From positions 1 to 45,994 of IMG/VR virus record IMGVR_UViG_3300043411_002184: a stretch of 45,994 nucleotides of DNA; one strand, 5' to 3'. The first letter of the stretch is position 1. Each line of letters opens with the position of its first letter. The translations under genes and the position numbers were made by a program. Below, piece by piece: positions 27,914 through 35,537 of this stretch. Origin of the DNA: a virus. The notes under the pieces were generated by a model, which ran no database searches, was not told the origin of the DNA, and saw only the letters and a program-made list of their open reading frames with translations.

Positions 27914-29572
27914 ATGAAGCTTTCTTTCCGCCAAGGTATTGCAAGATACCAGACTGATGTCCTTTCAACACCCATATTCCTGCAGAAAGGTTCTGGGTCA
28001 AGTTTCTTTGTAAATCTGGTTGTTTCTCCAGATCCAACGATTATTGCATTTGCACATAAAAATGCAAATTACATTGTAGAAGAAATAAAATCTGTCCCAA
28101 ATGCCTGGGGTCCAATAGCCACAACACAAACTACTTACCTTTATTGGGACGTGGATATGTTGACGGGGAATATTACCCGTGGAATGACAGTCGCTCCACC
28201 AATTTATTCTGGTGCTGCCCCTAGTACTCCTGTAATAGATCAACACTGGTTTGATACTATTGAGACGGTCATGCGTATTTGGACAGGTTTCAAGTGGATT
28301 GATAAGATTCGTGTTTTTGCGGGTTTTGTTACTTCTGGCAGTATTATCCACCCATATCAACTTGGAACTCAAGCCGGCATAGTTCTTGAGTGCGAAGGTG
28401 GTAATCTTGTTCTAGATGCATATAATAAGCCATTAAGACAGACTGACGGAACCTTTGTTACTTCCGTTACTTCTCTTCTAATTGTTAACAACTCAGCTAA
28501 ACATGTAAAATTTGAAACTGAAGTTCTTTCTGGAATGGCGGCTGAGCCAATCCCAAAATTCAGTTTTGTTCAAATGCGTTCAGGTCGAAGAATCATTCTA
28601 GCTAGATCGACTGATTTTATGTCTAGAATCTCTGGAATAGTTTTAGAAGATCTTTATACTAATGAACCTGGTTCTATTATTGCCGATGGTCTAATTAGAA
28701 ATGAAAATTGGAATTTCTTGCCAATCCAAGTTAATCGGCCAGTATTTTGTGGTGCTAATGGTGAAATTACCACAACCCCACCTACAGTTGGTGTAATTCA
28801 AGTAGCCGGTTTTGTATATGACACTGATAGCATCTACATGAATATCTTTAGCCCTATTATTATAGATGATATTAATTCTATAGTTAACCCAAATCCACTT
28901 CCAGACCCAAGTGCTCCAACAGCAGACTTTTTTGCAGCAGTAACTTCTGGGTATGCACCACTTACCGTTAACTTCTCAAACGCATCAACCAACAACCCGG
29001 TTTCATTTGAATGGGACTTCTTAAATGAAGGTGTTATTGATGCCTCGACTCCATCGGCTTCTTACACTTTCTATTCGCCTGGAAATTATTCAGTCCGGTT
29101 GAGAGCCATAAACTCTTATGGGTACGATGATGAAATTAAGAATGGGTATATTTCTGTCTTGCCACCACTACCAACTGCAGGATTTACTAATCTTGATATT
29201 ACATTAGGTGCAGTTTCTCAAGTCCTAAGAGGACACACTTTCCCCGTTTCAGTATCTATTTCGAATGCTGGAACACTTACAGCAACTAACGTTATTAGAA
29301 CAATAGTTATTCCAAAATTCAAAGGTGATGAAGTCACCGTCACTGGACTTCCTCCGGGAGCAACAGTAGTGAAAGATCAACATAAGACAACTATCACACT
29401 AGCTGCGGTGGCTTTGTTGCCATCTGGTTTAACTTATGGTCCTATATCTTTTAATGTGATCGCTCCAAATAAGAGCGGTGTCATGACAATTACTGCCTCG
29501 GTATCTAGCCCAGAAAATGATGTAACTATAGGTGATAATACAACATCTATTTCAGTTGAGGTTAAGCTATGA
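27914..29572 (+). CDS. Virion protein with PKD and CARDB/DUF11-like Ig domains
   Basis: A 552-residue protein. Residues 1-330 are beta-rich structural sequence without a recognised family. Residues about 333-415 form a PKD domain: PTADF start, GYAPLTVNFSNAS, FEWDF, and 'YTFYSPGNYSVRLRAINSYG'. Residues about 419-552 resemble a CARDB/DUF11 Ig-like domain: 'FPVSVSISNAGTLTATNV', GLPPGATV, and DNTTSISVEV at the end. PKD and related Ig-like folds on phage virions are thought to give weak carbohydrate binding at the cell surface. It starts 18 bases after the previous stop and overlaps the following gene by ATGA. It probably forms part of the host-contact surface, as a short fibre or decoration. No enzyme motif is visible. 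Confidence 0.65.
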   Translation: MKLSFRQGIARYQTDVLSTPIFLQKGSGSSFFVNLVVSPDPTIIAFAHKNANYIVEEIKSVPNAWGPIATTQTTYLYWDVDMLTGNITRGMTVAPPIYSGAAPSTPVIDQHWFDTIETVMRIWTGFKWIDKIRVFAGFVTSGSIIHPYQLGTQAGIVLECEGGNLVLDAYNKPLRQTDGTFVTSVTSLLIVNNSAKHVKFETEVLSGMAAEPIPKFSFVQMRSGRRIILARSTDFMSRISGIVLEDLYTNEPGSIIADGLIRNENWNFLPIQVNRPVFCGANGEITTTPPTVGVIQVAGFVYDTDSIYMNIFSPIIIDDINSIVNPNPLPDPSAPTADFFAAVTSGYAPLTVNFSNASTNNPVSFEWDFLNEGVIDASTPSASYTFYSPGNYSVRLRAINSYGYDDEIKNGYISVLPPLPTAGFTNLDITLGAVSQVLRGHTFPVSVSISNAGTLTATNVIRTIVIPKFKGDEVTVTGLPPGATVVKDQHKTTITLAAVALLPSGLTYGPISFNVIAPNKSGVMTITASVSSPENDVTIGDNTTSISVEVKL

Positions 29573-29949
29573 CTATAGTTCATAAACCGTCGATAATTAT
29601 TGAAGAGCTCGGCGAGCTCGGCATATTACCTAATGGCGGGATTATCAATGCCGGTGGTGTTGTTGGATCATCTTTCACAGTTGGTGGAAAAGAGGTAGTA
29701 GTTCAAGAAAATGGTGTCGGCGGTGGTGCTGTAGTTGTTGGAGTTGTTGGAGTAGAACATGTTCAAGGTACCCCATCAACACTTTGGACAATTATTCATA
29801 ATAAGAACACAGTAAGAGTTCAATCAACTGTTTGGGATGCAACTAATGAAATGGTCCTTCCAGATATTATGAAAATTGTTGACCCTAACACCGTAACTAT
29901 TAGCTTTAATACATCTCTGGCTGGACGTGCTATTCTAATGTTGTTTTAA
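29569..29949 (+). CDS. Small fibre-tip protein: glycine/valine-rich N-terminus plus one HxQ beta domain
   Basis: A 126-residue protein. Residues 1-60 are rich in Gly and Val (IINAGGVVGSS, VVVGVVGVE). Residues about 62-126 are one copy of a domain that occurs six times in this module: H-x-Q near the start, W-T-I-I-H-N, a hydrophobic strand, a V-L-P turn, D-x-N-T-V-T-I-S-F and a final G-R-A. The closest relative in the window is the C-terminus of the long fibre at 30278. The start overlaps the stop of the PKD protein (ATGA), so the two are co-translated. It probably caps or decorates a fibre or the PKD protein. A late promoter for the next unit follows its stop. Confidence 0.6.
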   Translation: MTIVHKPSIIIEELGELGILPNGGIINAGGVVGSSFTVGGKEVVVQENGVGGGAVVVGVVGVEHVQGTPSTLWTIIHNKNTVRVQSTVWDATNEMVLPDIMKIVDPNTVTISFNTSLAGRAILMLF

Positions 29950-29982
29950 CATTATTTTTCTTGCACTCAATCTGTCCATCTC

Positions 29983-29990
29983 TATAAATA
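29983..29990 (+). promoter_or_regulatory. T4-type late promoter (TATAAATA)
   Basis: A perfect TATAAATA in the context TCTATAAATAAG, 18 bases upstream of the DUF5659-like gene and about 290 bases upstream of the long fibre gene. It is the only perfect late element before the fibre. Confidence 0.7.
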
Positions 29991-30007
29991 AGAGCGAATC
30001 AAATAAG

Positions 30008-30244
30008 ATGTGTATGACAAAAAAGAATATTGAATCTAGTGACATAATCCTTGCGGCAACCTTGAAGGTAAAGGGGTTTAAACTTGATAAGATAGAAAAA
30101 CAGGGTTCCCGTGGAATATTTTGTTTTTCAGACATCGATATTGATATACTCTCAGAGTTTGATTTAGGCAAATGCCTAGTTGAACCAGTTGCTTTCAATA
30201 ATGCAATTCGTGCATTAACCACCGCGACTCGTCGCATTATATAA
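30008..30244 (+). CDS. DUF5659-like small protein
   Basis: A 78-residue protein. The pattern 'SSDIILAATLKVKGFKLDKIEKQGSRGIFCF', a central acidic strand and a final VEPVAFNNAIRALTTAT helix matches the DUF5659 family of phage and prophage proteins, which have no known function. Two starts are possible (30008 and 30014, MCMTKK); neither has a clear Shine-Dalgarno sequence, so the true start may be the second Met. It sits between a perfect late promoter and the long fibre gene, which starts 33 bases after its stop. It should therefore be made late and in the same transcript as the fibre. A role in fibre assembly is possible but unsupported. A 100-residue reading frame on the opposite strand over the same bases lacks family similarity. 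Confidence 0.6.
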   Translation: MCMTKKNIESSDIILAATLKVKGFKLDKIEKQGSRGIFCFSDIDIDILSEFDLGKCLVEPVAFNNAIRALTTATRRII

Positions 30245-30277
30245 TCGTTTACTTTAACTCTAACAGGAGATCTCTCT

Positions 30278-32836
30278 ATGAAACTTAATGGCTCACTGGT
30301 ATTTGACGCTTCTTCAGCCTCAGAAATCCAAAATCTTCGCGTACAGAAATACGCTAATTACGCTGCAGTTCCAGCATATACATCGGCAGACGTTGGCCGT
30401 TTGGTATTCGTTACTGATACAGCCACTATGTACTTTGGTTCTGGTGTTTCAGGCAACTGGATCACTATGGCCACTGGTGGTGATGCAACTGCATTGCAAA
30501 ATGAAGTTAATGCACTTGAAACAACTCTTGGTGCTCTTGTTAACACTTCTGGTGTATTCCAAGTTGGTGCTGTAACTGGTCCAGCTTTCTCTGGTTCTGA
30601 AGCAGATGTCACTGAATTGTTGCAAGCTTTGTCTAACTATGCTAATGCGAATAACACATTGGCAGAATTGGATGATGTGGCATTGGTCTCCGCTGCCAAT
30701 AAAGACTTCTTGATGTATGATGGTGCAGCTTGGGTTGATCATGTTCTTGTTGCTGCTGATTTGACAGATGTCACTTCTACTGCTGCAGAATTGAATATCC
30801 TTGACGGTGCTACTCTTACCGTTACCGAATTGAATTATGTTGACGGTGTTACCTCTGGTATTCAAGACCAATTGGATAACAAACAAGCACTTGATGCTGG
30901 TTTGACAGCTTTGGCAGCATTTAATACTAATGGTATTATTGTTCAAACAGCCGACAATACTTTTGCTGGTCGCTCGTTGACAGCTCCTGCTGCTGGTATT
31001 ACTATCACTAATCCTGATGGTGTTTCTGGATCCCCAACATTTGCTTTGGCAAATGACTTGGCTGCTGTTGAAGCATTGGCAACTACCGGTTATATCGTTC
31101 GTACTGGTAATGGCACTGCTACTACCCGCACTATCGGTGGTCAAGCTGGTCGTATCGTAATTACTGATGGTGATGGTGTTGCTTCTAGCACTGACATCGA
31201 TTTGGCCACAGTGACAAATCCAGGTAATGGTGGTTCCTTCATGAAGGTTACTACTGACACATATGGTCGTGTCTCTAATTCTACAGCAGTAGTTGCTGGT
31301 GATATTACAGCCTTAGTTGATTCAGCTTATGTAAACGTGTCTGGCGATACAATGAGCTCTAACGCTTCGTTGACCTTCGTTGGTACAGGAACTGTAACTG
31401 GATTGCCAGCTCCAGTTGGTGATACTGATGCAGCTAACAAAGCTTATGTTGATGCAATCGCCCAAGGTCTTACTTGGAAGAATGCAGTTCACGTAATGTC
31501 TACAGCCAACGTTAGCATCTCTTCTGCACCAGCTGCAATCGATGGCTTCACATTGACTGCTGGTGATCGTGTCTTGTTGACTGGACAATCTACTGCTGCA
31601 GAAAATGGTATCTATGTGTTTAACGGCGCTGCTTCTGCAATGACCCGTGCACTTGATGCAGATGCTTATGGTGAGTTGAATGGCGCTGCTGTATTCGTTC
31701 AAGAAGGTACAGCAAGTGCTGATACAGGTTGGGTTCAAACTGCTGCATTGACAGCATTCACTGGTCAAACTTGGTCTCAGTTCTCTGGTTCCACATTGTA
31801 CACATGGGGTGTTGGCTTGGCATTGACTGGTAATACAGTTAACGTCAATCTTGGTTCTGGTATTTTTGAACAAGGTACTGACGCTGTTGGTATTGAGTTG
31901 CATGACGCTGCTACCGGCGCTATCATCTTGACAACTGATGGATCTGCTCGCTCTGTATCTGACGCTTCCAAGCTTCACTTGTTGCTCGACGGTGCTGGTG
32001 CTCTTGCACAAACAGCTTCAGGCTTGAAGATCAATGCTGCTTCTGTTACTAATACAATGTTGGTTAATCCAGCAATTGCTACCGACTCTGATGCTGGTAC
32101 AGGTTCGCTTGCACTCGGTTCTACATTGTTGGTTGCTGGTACATCTGCACAAGGTATTACTACCTCTGCTTCTGGTACTACTGTTACCATCTCTGCTTCT
32201 GATGCTACTACTGCATCTAAAGGTGTTGCTTCGTTTGACTCTGGTGACTTCGCCGTCGCTGCTGGTGTCGTAACTATTAAAGCTGCTGGTGTTGACAATG
32301 CCCAATTGGCAAACAGCACCGTGACTTTGACTGGTACTTCTGGTTCTGACGCATTCGCTCTTGGCGAGTCTGTTGCAGTAGTCGGTGGTGCTGGTGGTGA
32401 AGTTTCTACAGCTGTTACAGCTAATCAAGTTGCAATCTCTGTTCGCGATGCTACAGCATCGTTGAAAGGTGTTGCTTCCTTCGCTGCTGATGACTTCACA
32501 GTCACTGCCGGTGATGTAACAATTGTTGCTAAGGCACTTGATAGCTTGACAGACGTTGCAACCTCAAGCGTTGCTGCTGGTCAAACTTTGGTTTACAATG
32601 GTACTAACTTTGTAAATCGTAAAGTGTTCCACACTGAAGCATTCACTTCTTCTACATCGTGGGTTGTTTCTCACGGTATTGGACAAAAGTTCTGTAACGT
32701 TACTGTTATCGATGCTGCTGACGAAATGGTTATTCCACAGTCTGTTACCTTCAACAGTGCTACACAATTGACAGTTACTTTCAACACTGCCATCGCTGGT
32801 CAGGTTGCTGTATCTGGTGTTAATGCAGGTGCATAA
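30278..32836 (+). CDS. Long tail fibre, 852 residues
   Basis: A fibre protein preceded by AGGAGA. Residues 1-65 form an attachment-type head ('DVGRLVFVTDTATMYFG---GNWI'). 'AAELNILDGATLTVTELNYVDGV' and 'ANKAYVDAIAQGLTWKNAV' at about 165-195 and 385-405 are typical phage fibre segments. A module of the form IDGFTLTAGDRVLLTGQ----ENGIYVF--A---TRA lies at about 415-470 and is related to two modules in the 3436-residue giant. Two repeats of 'DATxAxKGVASFxxxDFxVxAGxVTI' lie at about 640-680 and 725-765. The last 65 residues (about 784-848) are the HxQ tip domain. Composition is rich in Ala, Gly, Thr and Val, and codons (GGT, GCT, TTG) are more uniform than in neighbours, as in strongly expressed genes. 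The transcript ends in a strong terminator 16 bases after the stop. Confidence 0.85.
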   Translation: MKLNGSLVFDASSASEIQNLRVQKYANYAAVPAYTSADVGRLVFVTDTATMYFGSGVSGNWITMATGGDATALQNEVNALETTLGALVNTSGVFQVGAVTGPAFSGSEADVTELLQALSNYANANNTLAELDDVALVSAANKDFLMYDGAAWVDHVLVAADLTDVTSTAAELNILDGATLTVTELNYVDGVTSGIQDQLDNKQALDAGLTALAAFNTNGIIVQTADNTFAGRSLTAPAAGITITNPDGVSGSPTFALANDLAAVEALATTGYIVRTGNGTATTRTIGGQAGRIVITDGDGVASSTDIDLATVTNPGNGGSFMKVTTDTYGRVSNSTAVVAGDITALVDSAYVNVSGDTMSSNASLTFVGTGTVTGLPAPVGDTDAANKAYVDAIAQGLTWKNAVHVMSTANVSISSAPAAIDGFTLTAGDRVLLTGQSTAAENGIYVFNGAASAMTRALDADAYGELNGAAVFVQEGTASADTGWVQTAALTAFTGQTWSQFSGSTLYTWGVGLALTGNTVNVNLGSGIFEQGTDAVGIELHDAATGAIILTTDGSARSVSDASKLHLLLDGAGALAQTASGLKINAASVTNTMLVNPAIATDSDAGTGSLALGSTLLVAGTSAQGITTSASGTTVTISASDATTASKGVASFDSGDFAVAAGVVTIKAAGVDNAQLANSTVTLTGTSGSDAFALGESVAVVGGAGGEVSTAVTANQVAISVRDATASLKGVASFAADDFTVTAGDVTIVAKALDSLTDVATSSVAAGQTLVYNGTNFVNRKVFHTEAFTSSTSWVVSHGIGQKFCNVTVIDAADEMVIPQSVTFNSATQLTVTFNTAIAGQVAVSGVNAGA

Positions 32837-32852
32837 AGCTTAAATGCTCTAT

Positions 32853-32880
32853 AAAAAAGGCTACTTCGGTAGCCTTTTTT
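32853..32880. terminator. Bidirectional rho-independent terminator
   Basis: A perfect 12-base-pair stem AAAAAAGGCTAC / GTAGCCTTTTTT closed by the stable TTCG tetraloop. The A-run and T-run make it work in both directions. It ends the fibre transcript on the plus strand and overlaps the stop codon of the minus-strand endonuclease gene (TAA at 32881-32879). Confidence 0.9.
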
Positions 32881-33847
32881 ATTGCCTGAAATTTATGGTG
32901 AATACTTTATTCCCACAATCTTCAACTTTTAGAAAAGTATTTATTTCCATGTTTTCAATTTCAGATTTAGAATTATCATATTTGACACCTAACAATTTCT
33001 TAAGTTGTGGTTTTTGACATTGAAAATTACTTTGTAATCGACCGTTCTTAATCCAAGATTGAGCTGGTGGCGTATCTTTAAGCTCGGCGAAGCCAAGAAG
33101 CCGATAAACTTTGCCTCGTGAATATCTCTTGTCGGCATATCCAATTAAAGTGGATCCGACAAAATCATTTTTAACTTTTGCAAAAAGATTTTGAATTCCA
33201 TCAATAACCGTGGTATTCAGTTTTGTAGCTATCCTATAAATTTCAAAATCCGCATTTATACCTGTCCTATTTTCGCCAATAGAAATGGCTTGAACAATTT
33301 TATTTTTATAAATTAACCCTAAACAATAATCGGCTTGTCTATATCCTAGAAGGTGATTTTCATTGAAAAATAATTCACTTTCTTGTTTCGATATAGGTCT
33401 TAGGTCACAGCTACTTGCAAAAATGGTGTTTTCAAATTTGTTGAGCTTTGTATAAATCATGGATAAGCAAATTTCAAATTTATTTAAAAGCTCATAATCC
33501 CAAAAATGGAGAAGTTGAATAGGTGATTTTTCTGTTTTAAATAAGAGACCTCTTCCATTAGAATATCTAGATTGATGCCAATAAACCCCATTCACTTCAA
33601 TCCCAATATCATTGATCACCATATCGATTTCGTATGGAGAAATCAATTTCCTATTATTCATTTCTATATTAGGAAATGATTGTTCTAAAATATTAAACAA
33701 TTTTTGTTCAATGGCCGATCTACCACATTTACAATATGGACAAACTGGGACTGAGCCATTTCCAAAATAAGCCGAAAAAGTTTTGTTGCACCCCTTATGG
33801 ATGAATTTGTACTCTACATGTTGTCCAATGTAATCTTCAATGCCCAC
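32879..33847 (-). CDS. Homing endonuclease, C-terminal part (VSR-like nuclease core), downstream of frameshift
   Basis: A 322-codon frame with only a GTG at its start; it is better read as the continuation of the frame ending at 33814. It begins in the middle of a zinc-knuckle region (CNKTF, CPYCKC). A nuclease core of the VSR/EDxHD type follows: 'SAIEQKLFNILEQ', then 'YEIDMVINDIGIEVNGVYWH' at about residues 68-87, where Glu/Asp and the ending G-x-Y-W-H are the family's active-site signature (I-Bth0305I-type). The remaining part ('FFNENHLLGYRQADYCLGLIYKNKIV', 'YADKRYSRGKVYRLLGF', then a Q-K-x-x-L-K-K-L-L ending) is the region usually found after the core in these phage endonucleases. The codons look intact apart from the shift. 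The stop lies inside the terminator. Activity depends on whether a fused product is made. Confidence 0.7.
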   Translation of the reverse strand: MGIEDYIGQHVEYKFIHKGCNKTFSAYFGNGSVPVCPYCKCGRSAIEQKLFNILEQSFPNIEMNNRKLISPYEIDMVINDIGIEVNGVYWHQSRYSNGRGLLFKTEKSPIQLLHFWDYELLNKFEICLSMIYTKLNKFENTIFASSCDLRPISKQESELFFNENHLLGYRQADYCLGLIYKNKIVQAISIGENRTGINADFEIYRIATKLNTTVIDGIQNLFAKVKNDFVGSTLIGYADKRYSRGKVYRLLGFAELKDTPPAQSWIKNGRLQSNFQCQKPQLKKLLGVKYDNSKSEIENMEINTFLKVEDCGNKVFTINFRQ

Positions 33848-34632
33848 ATAAATGGTTCAATCTTAGAATTAGCAAGCTGTTGTAATCTAATTGGGAGAAT
33901 TTCTTTTTTGTATGTTTTTATTCTTTTAATCTTATGTCTGGTTTTAAATTCTTCAGATTGTGCAATATGTTCTACACCAAAGTTTTTCAAATTATATTCT
34001 TTTAATTTTTCTCTCACTTCAGGAATTTGAAGATTGTATTCTACTCCGTGTCTTTTTAAATTTGTTTGTTTCACTTTATCTTTTATGATTTGGCTAGAAC
34101 TCGGATTCTCATTCCCAAATTTTTTAAGACTCGTGACTTTTGCTTTTTCACGCACTTCTTTACTTTGAAGAGTAGATGTCGTTCCATATTTTCGTAATGA
34201 GGTATTTCTGACTTTTTCTTTAAATTCTGGTGTAGATGAAGCCGATTCAAAACCATATTTTTCTAAATTGGTTTGCTTAATCTTATTTTTAAAGATCTCA
34301 CTCTGATAGACATTTTCGACACCATATTTTTCTAAATTAGATTTTGATCTCCTTTTCAAAAGGAGACTTTGAGCTACAGGACACTTCACACTACAAAATT
34401 GTCTAAAACCCTTTTCAGTGCTCCAGAGTGATGTAATGGCTCCACAAGCACATCTAGGTCTAACGTAATCATTATGAACTAAAGCATATACTTTTTCTTT
34501 AAATGTGAATAAATCTTTCATTTCAGTATTGTTTATAAGATCTCTTAATGATTTATTAGATTTCCAAAGCTTACAATTGTACTTTCCATTTTTCACCATC
34601 TTTGCATTAAAGTCTTCAATAAGCTTGCCCAT
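33814..34632 (-). CDS. Homing endonuclease, N-terminal part (zinc motif and repeated DNA-binding modules), upstream of frameshift
   Basis: A 272-residue frame starting at ATG 34632 with GAGGAG 7 bases upstream. A zinc-type C-x-C-G ... FCSxKC motif lies at about residues 60-80. From about 95 to 250 there are about six units of the form K-x-x-LxKYGxxNxxQSxxxxxKxK, each of roughly 23-25 residues, typical of the repeated minor-groove-binding modules of phage homing endonucleases with VSR-like nuclease cores. The frame ends at TAG 33814-33816, and the nuclease core is in the -1 frame from the overlap on. Reading 'EPFM' into 'GIEDYIGQHVEYKF' across the overlap restores a normal protein. This points to one lost or gained base. 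No slippery heptamer is visible, so a broken gene is more likely than programmed frameshifting. Confidence 0.7.
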   Translation of the reverse strand: MGKLIEDFNAKMVKNGKYNCKLWKSNKSLRDLINNTEMKDLFTFKEKVYALVHNDYVRPRCACGAITSLWSTEKGFRQFCSVKCPVAQSLLLKRRSKSNLEKYGVENVYQSEIFKNKIKQTNLEKYGFESASSTPEFKEKVRNTSLRKYGTTSTLQSKEVREKAKVTSLKKFGNENPSSSQIIKDKVKQTNLKRHGVEYNLQIPEVREKLKEYNLKNFGVEHIAQSEEFKTRHKIKRIKTYKKEILPIRLQQLANSKIEPFMWALKITLDNM

Positions 34633-34645
34633 TACTTGGCTCCTC

Positions 34646-34653
34646 TATAAATA
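34646..34653 (+). promoter_or_regulatory. T4-type late promoter (TATAAATA) for 34687-35747
   Basis: A perfect TATAAATA reading rightwards, 33 bases upstream of the small-fibre gene. It follows the endonuclease insertion and so re-supplies late transcription to the downstream fibre and lysis genes. The expected start point is near 34660. Confidence 0.75.
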
Positions 34654-34665
34654 CATAGTATCTTT

Positions 34666-34673
34666 TATTTATA
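34666..34673 (-). promoter_or_regulatory. T4-type late promoter (TATAAATA) for the endonuclease
   Basis: A perfect TATAAATA on the minus strand, 33 bases upstream of the endonuclease ATG at 34632. It faces the plus-strand late promoter, with both expected start points falling in the shared 12-base spacer. Confidence 0.7.
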
Positions 34674-34686
34674 GAGGGAAATTGAC

Positions 34687-35286
34687 ATGAAAAGTTATGG
34701 TCACTTAAATATGCTGCAGAATCAGCTCCAAAACGCGGCACTTCAAACACTTACTTCTTTCCCTACTACTCCGGTAGTTGGTCAACTAGCATTTGTCAAC
34801 AGTATTGTGTTCATTTGTGTTACAGCTGGTTCTCTTCCAGTATGGGTTCCGTTGACACGCGAAATTACTGCTTATACTCATACTCAAGAAGCCGCATCGG
34901 TACTGTGGAACGTAACACATAGTTTAAATACCACCTCAGTTAATGTTCAGGTTTTTGACGGCAATAACAAAGTGGTCCTTCCATCTGAAGTTACAACAAC
35001 TGGTCCAAATACTCTGACTATTGACTTTGGTTCAACCCAAGCAGGTCGTGCTGTAGTTGTTACTGGTCACTTTGATGGTAATGTCAAACCAACTTATGCT
35101 TATACACATTATCAATCCGTGGCTGATACCTCATGGTCGATTACACATAATCTTGGATACAATCCTATTATCCGTGTGTTTATTGGGACAAATGAAGTTC
35201 AACCTTCTACCATAGTACACAACTCCACAAATCAAGTGACCGTTACGTTCTCTACTCCACAAGTAGGTTATGTAAGAATGATATGA
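34687..35286 (+). CDS. Short fibre-like protein with two HxQ tip domains
   Basis: A 199-residue protein with GAGG 9 bases before the ATG. Residues 1-60 resemble the head of the long fibre at 30278: 'PTTPVVGQLAFVNSIVFICV---LPVWVPLT' against the fibre's 'DVGRLVFVTDTATMYFG---GNWI'. Two HxQ domains follow, at about 63-129 and 139-199, each with H-T/Y-Q, W-x-I/V-T-H-x-L, a hydrophobic strand, a P turn, and T-x-T-F/I-D-F with a final G-x-x-V. It looks like a minimal fibre: attachment head plus two tips without the long shaft. It may be an ancient internal deletion or duplication of the fibre gene. It likely takes part in receptor binding. Confidence 0.65.
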   Translation: MKSYGHLNMLQNQLQNAALQTLTSFPTTPVVGQLAFVNSIVFICVTAGSLPVWVPLTREITAYTHTQEAASVLWNVTHSLNTTSVNVQVFDGNNKVVLPSEVTTTGPNTLTIDFGSTQAGRAVVVTGHFDGNVKPTYAYTHYQSVADTSWSITHNLGYNPIIRVFIGTNEVQPSTIVHNSTNQVTVTFSTPQVGYVRMI

Positions 35287-35299
35287 GAATGAATTAGCC

Positions 35300-35527
35300 A
35301 TGACATTAGCACACAGAATTGCCACAGTATATAATCATACTCAGGCTACACCTTCGGACACATGGACTATCACACATAATCTAAAAGATTATCCTTTAGT
35401 TGATGTGTACATTGACTTTGATGGCGGAATCCAAAAGATCATTCCACTTGAAGTAATATATGTGGACACAAATAGTTGTACCATTACATTTTCAAATCCA
35501 CAAACTGGATTCGCTTCAGTAGTATAA
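35300..35527 (+). CDS. Free-standing single HxQ beta-domain protein
   Basis: A 75-residue protein. Apart from about ten leading residues it is one HxQ domain: YNHTQ, WTITHNL, PLVDVYIDF, IIPLEVIYVD, CTITFSNPQTGFASVV. No signal peptide and no membrane segment. The start ATG has only a weak ribosome site and lies 13 bases after the previous stop, so translation probably depends on the upstream gene. It may be a fibre-tip or baseplate decoration that assembles on its own. An independent protein consisting of just a tip domain is unusual. Confidence 0.65.
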   Translation: MTLAHRIATVYNHTQATPSDTWTITHNLKDYPLVDVYIDFDGGIQKIIPLEVIYVDTNSCTITFSNPQTGFASVV

Positions 35528-35537
35528 AGGAATTAAA

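Larger units (their letters stand above)
32853..34677 (-). mobile_element. Homing-endonuclease cassette inserted in the fibre module
   Basis: A minus-strand unit breaks an otherwise plus-strand fibre region. It consists of a homing endonuclease reading frame split by a frameshift, a bidirectional terminator at the left edge and a palindromic late-promoter pair at the right edge. The flanking genes at 30278 and 34687 have related N-terminal segments and both end in HxQ domains. Exact insertion ends cannot be fixed without an uninterrupted relative. Confidence 0.6.
34642..34677. repeat. Inverted repeat formed by two opposed late promoters
   Basis: Perfect 12-base arms CCTCTATAAATA (34642-34653) and TATTTATAGAGG (34666-34677) with a 12-base spacer. 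Each arm contains a late promoter pointing at the other, and each arm's CCTC becomes the GAGG ribosome binding site of the opposite-strand transcript. Confidence 0.85.

Noticed and set aside
29935-30237. 100-codon minus-strand frame over the DUF5659-like gene
   Set aside because: It would lie antisense within the late operon and ends inside the late promoter; the plus-strand frame matches a known family.
30449-32011. Two antisense reading frames of about 230 codons opposite the long fibre gene
   Set aside because: They are rich in Ser, Cys, Asn and Ile as expected from reversing the fibre's GCT/GGT/ACT codons, and have no ribosome site or recognisable domain.
33814-33850. Programmed -1 ribosomal frameshift in the endonuclease
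   Set aside because: No X-XXY-YYZ heptamer is present in the short window where both frames are open, and no clear downstream stem was seen.
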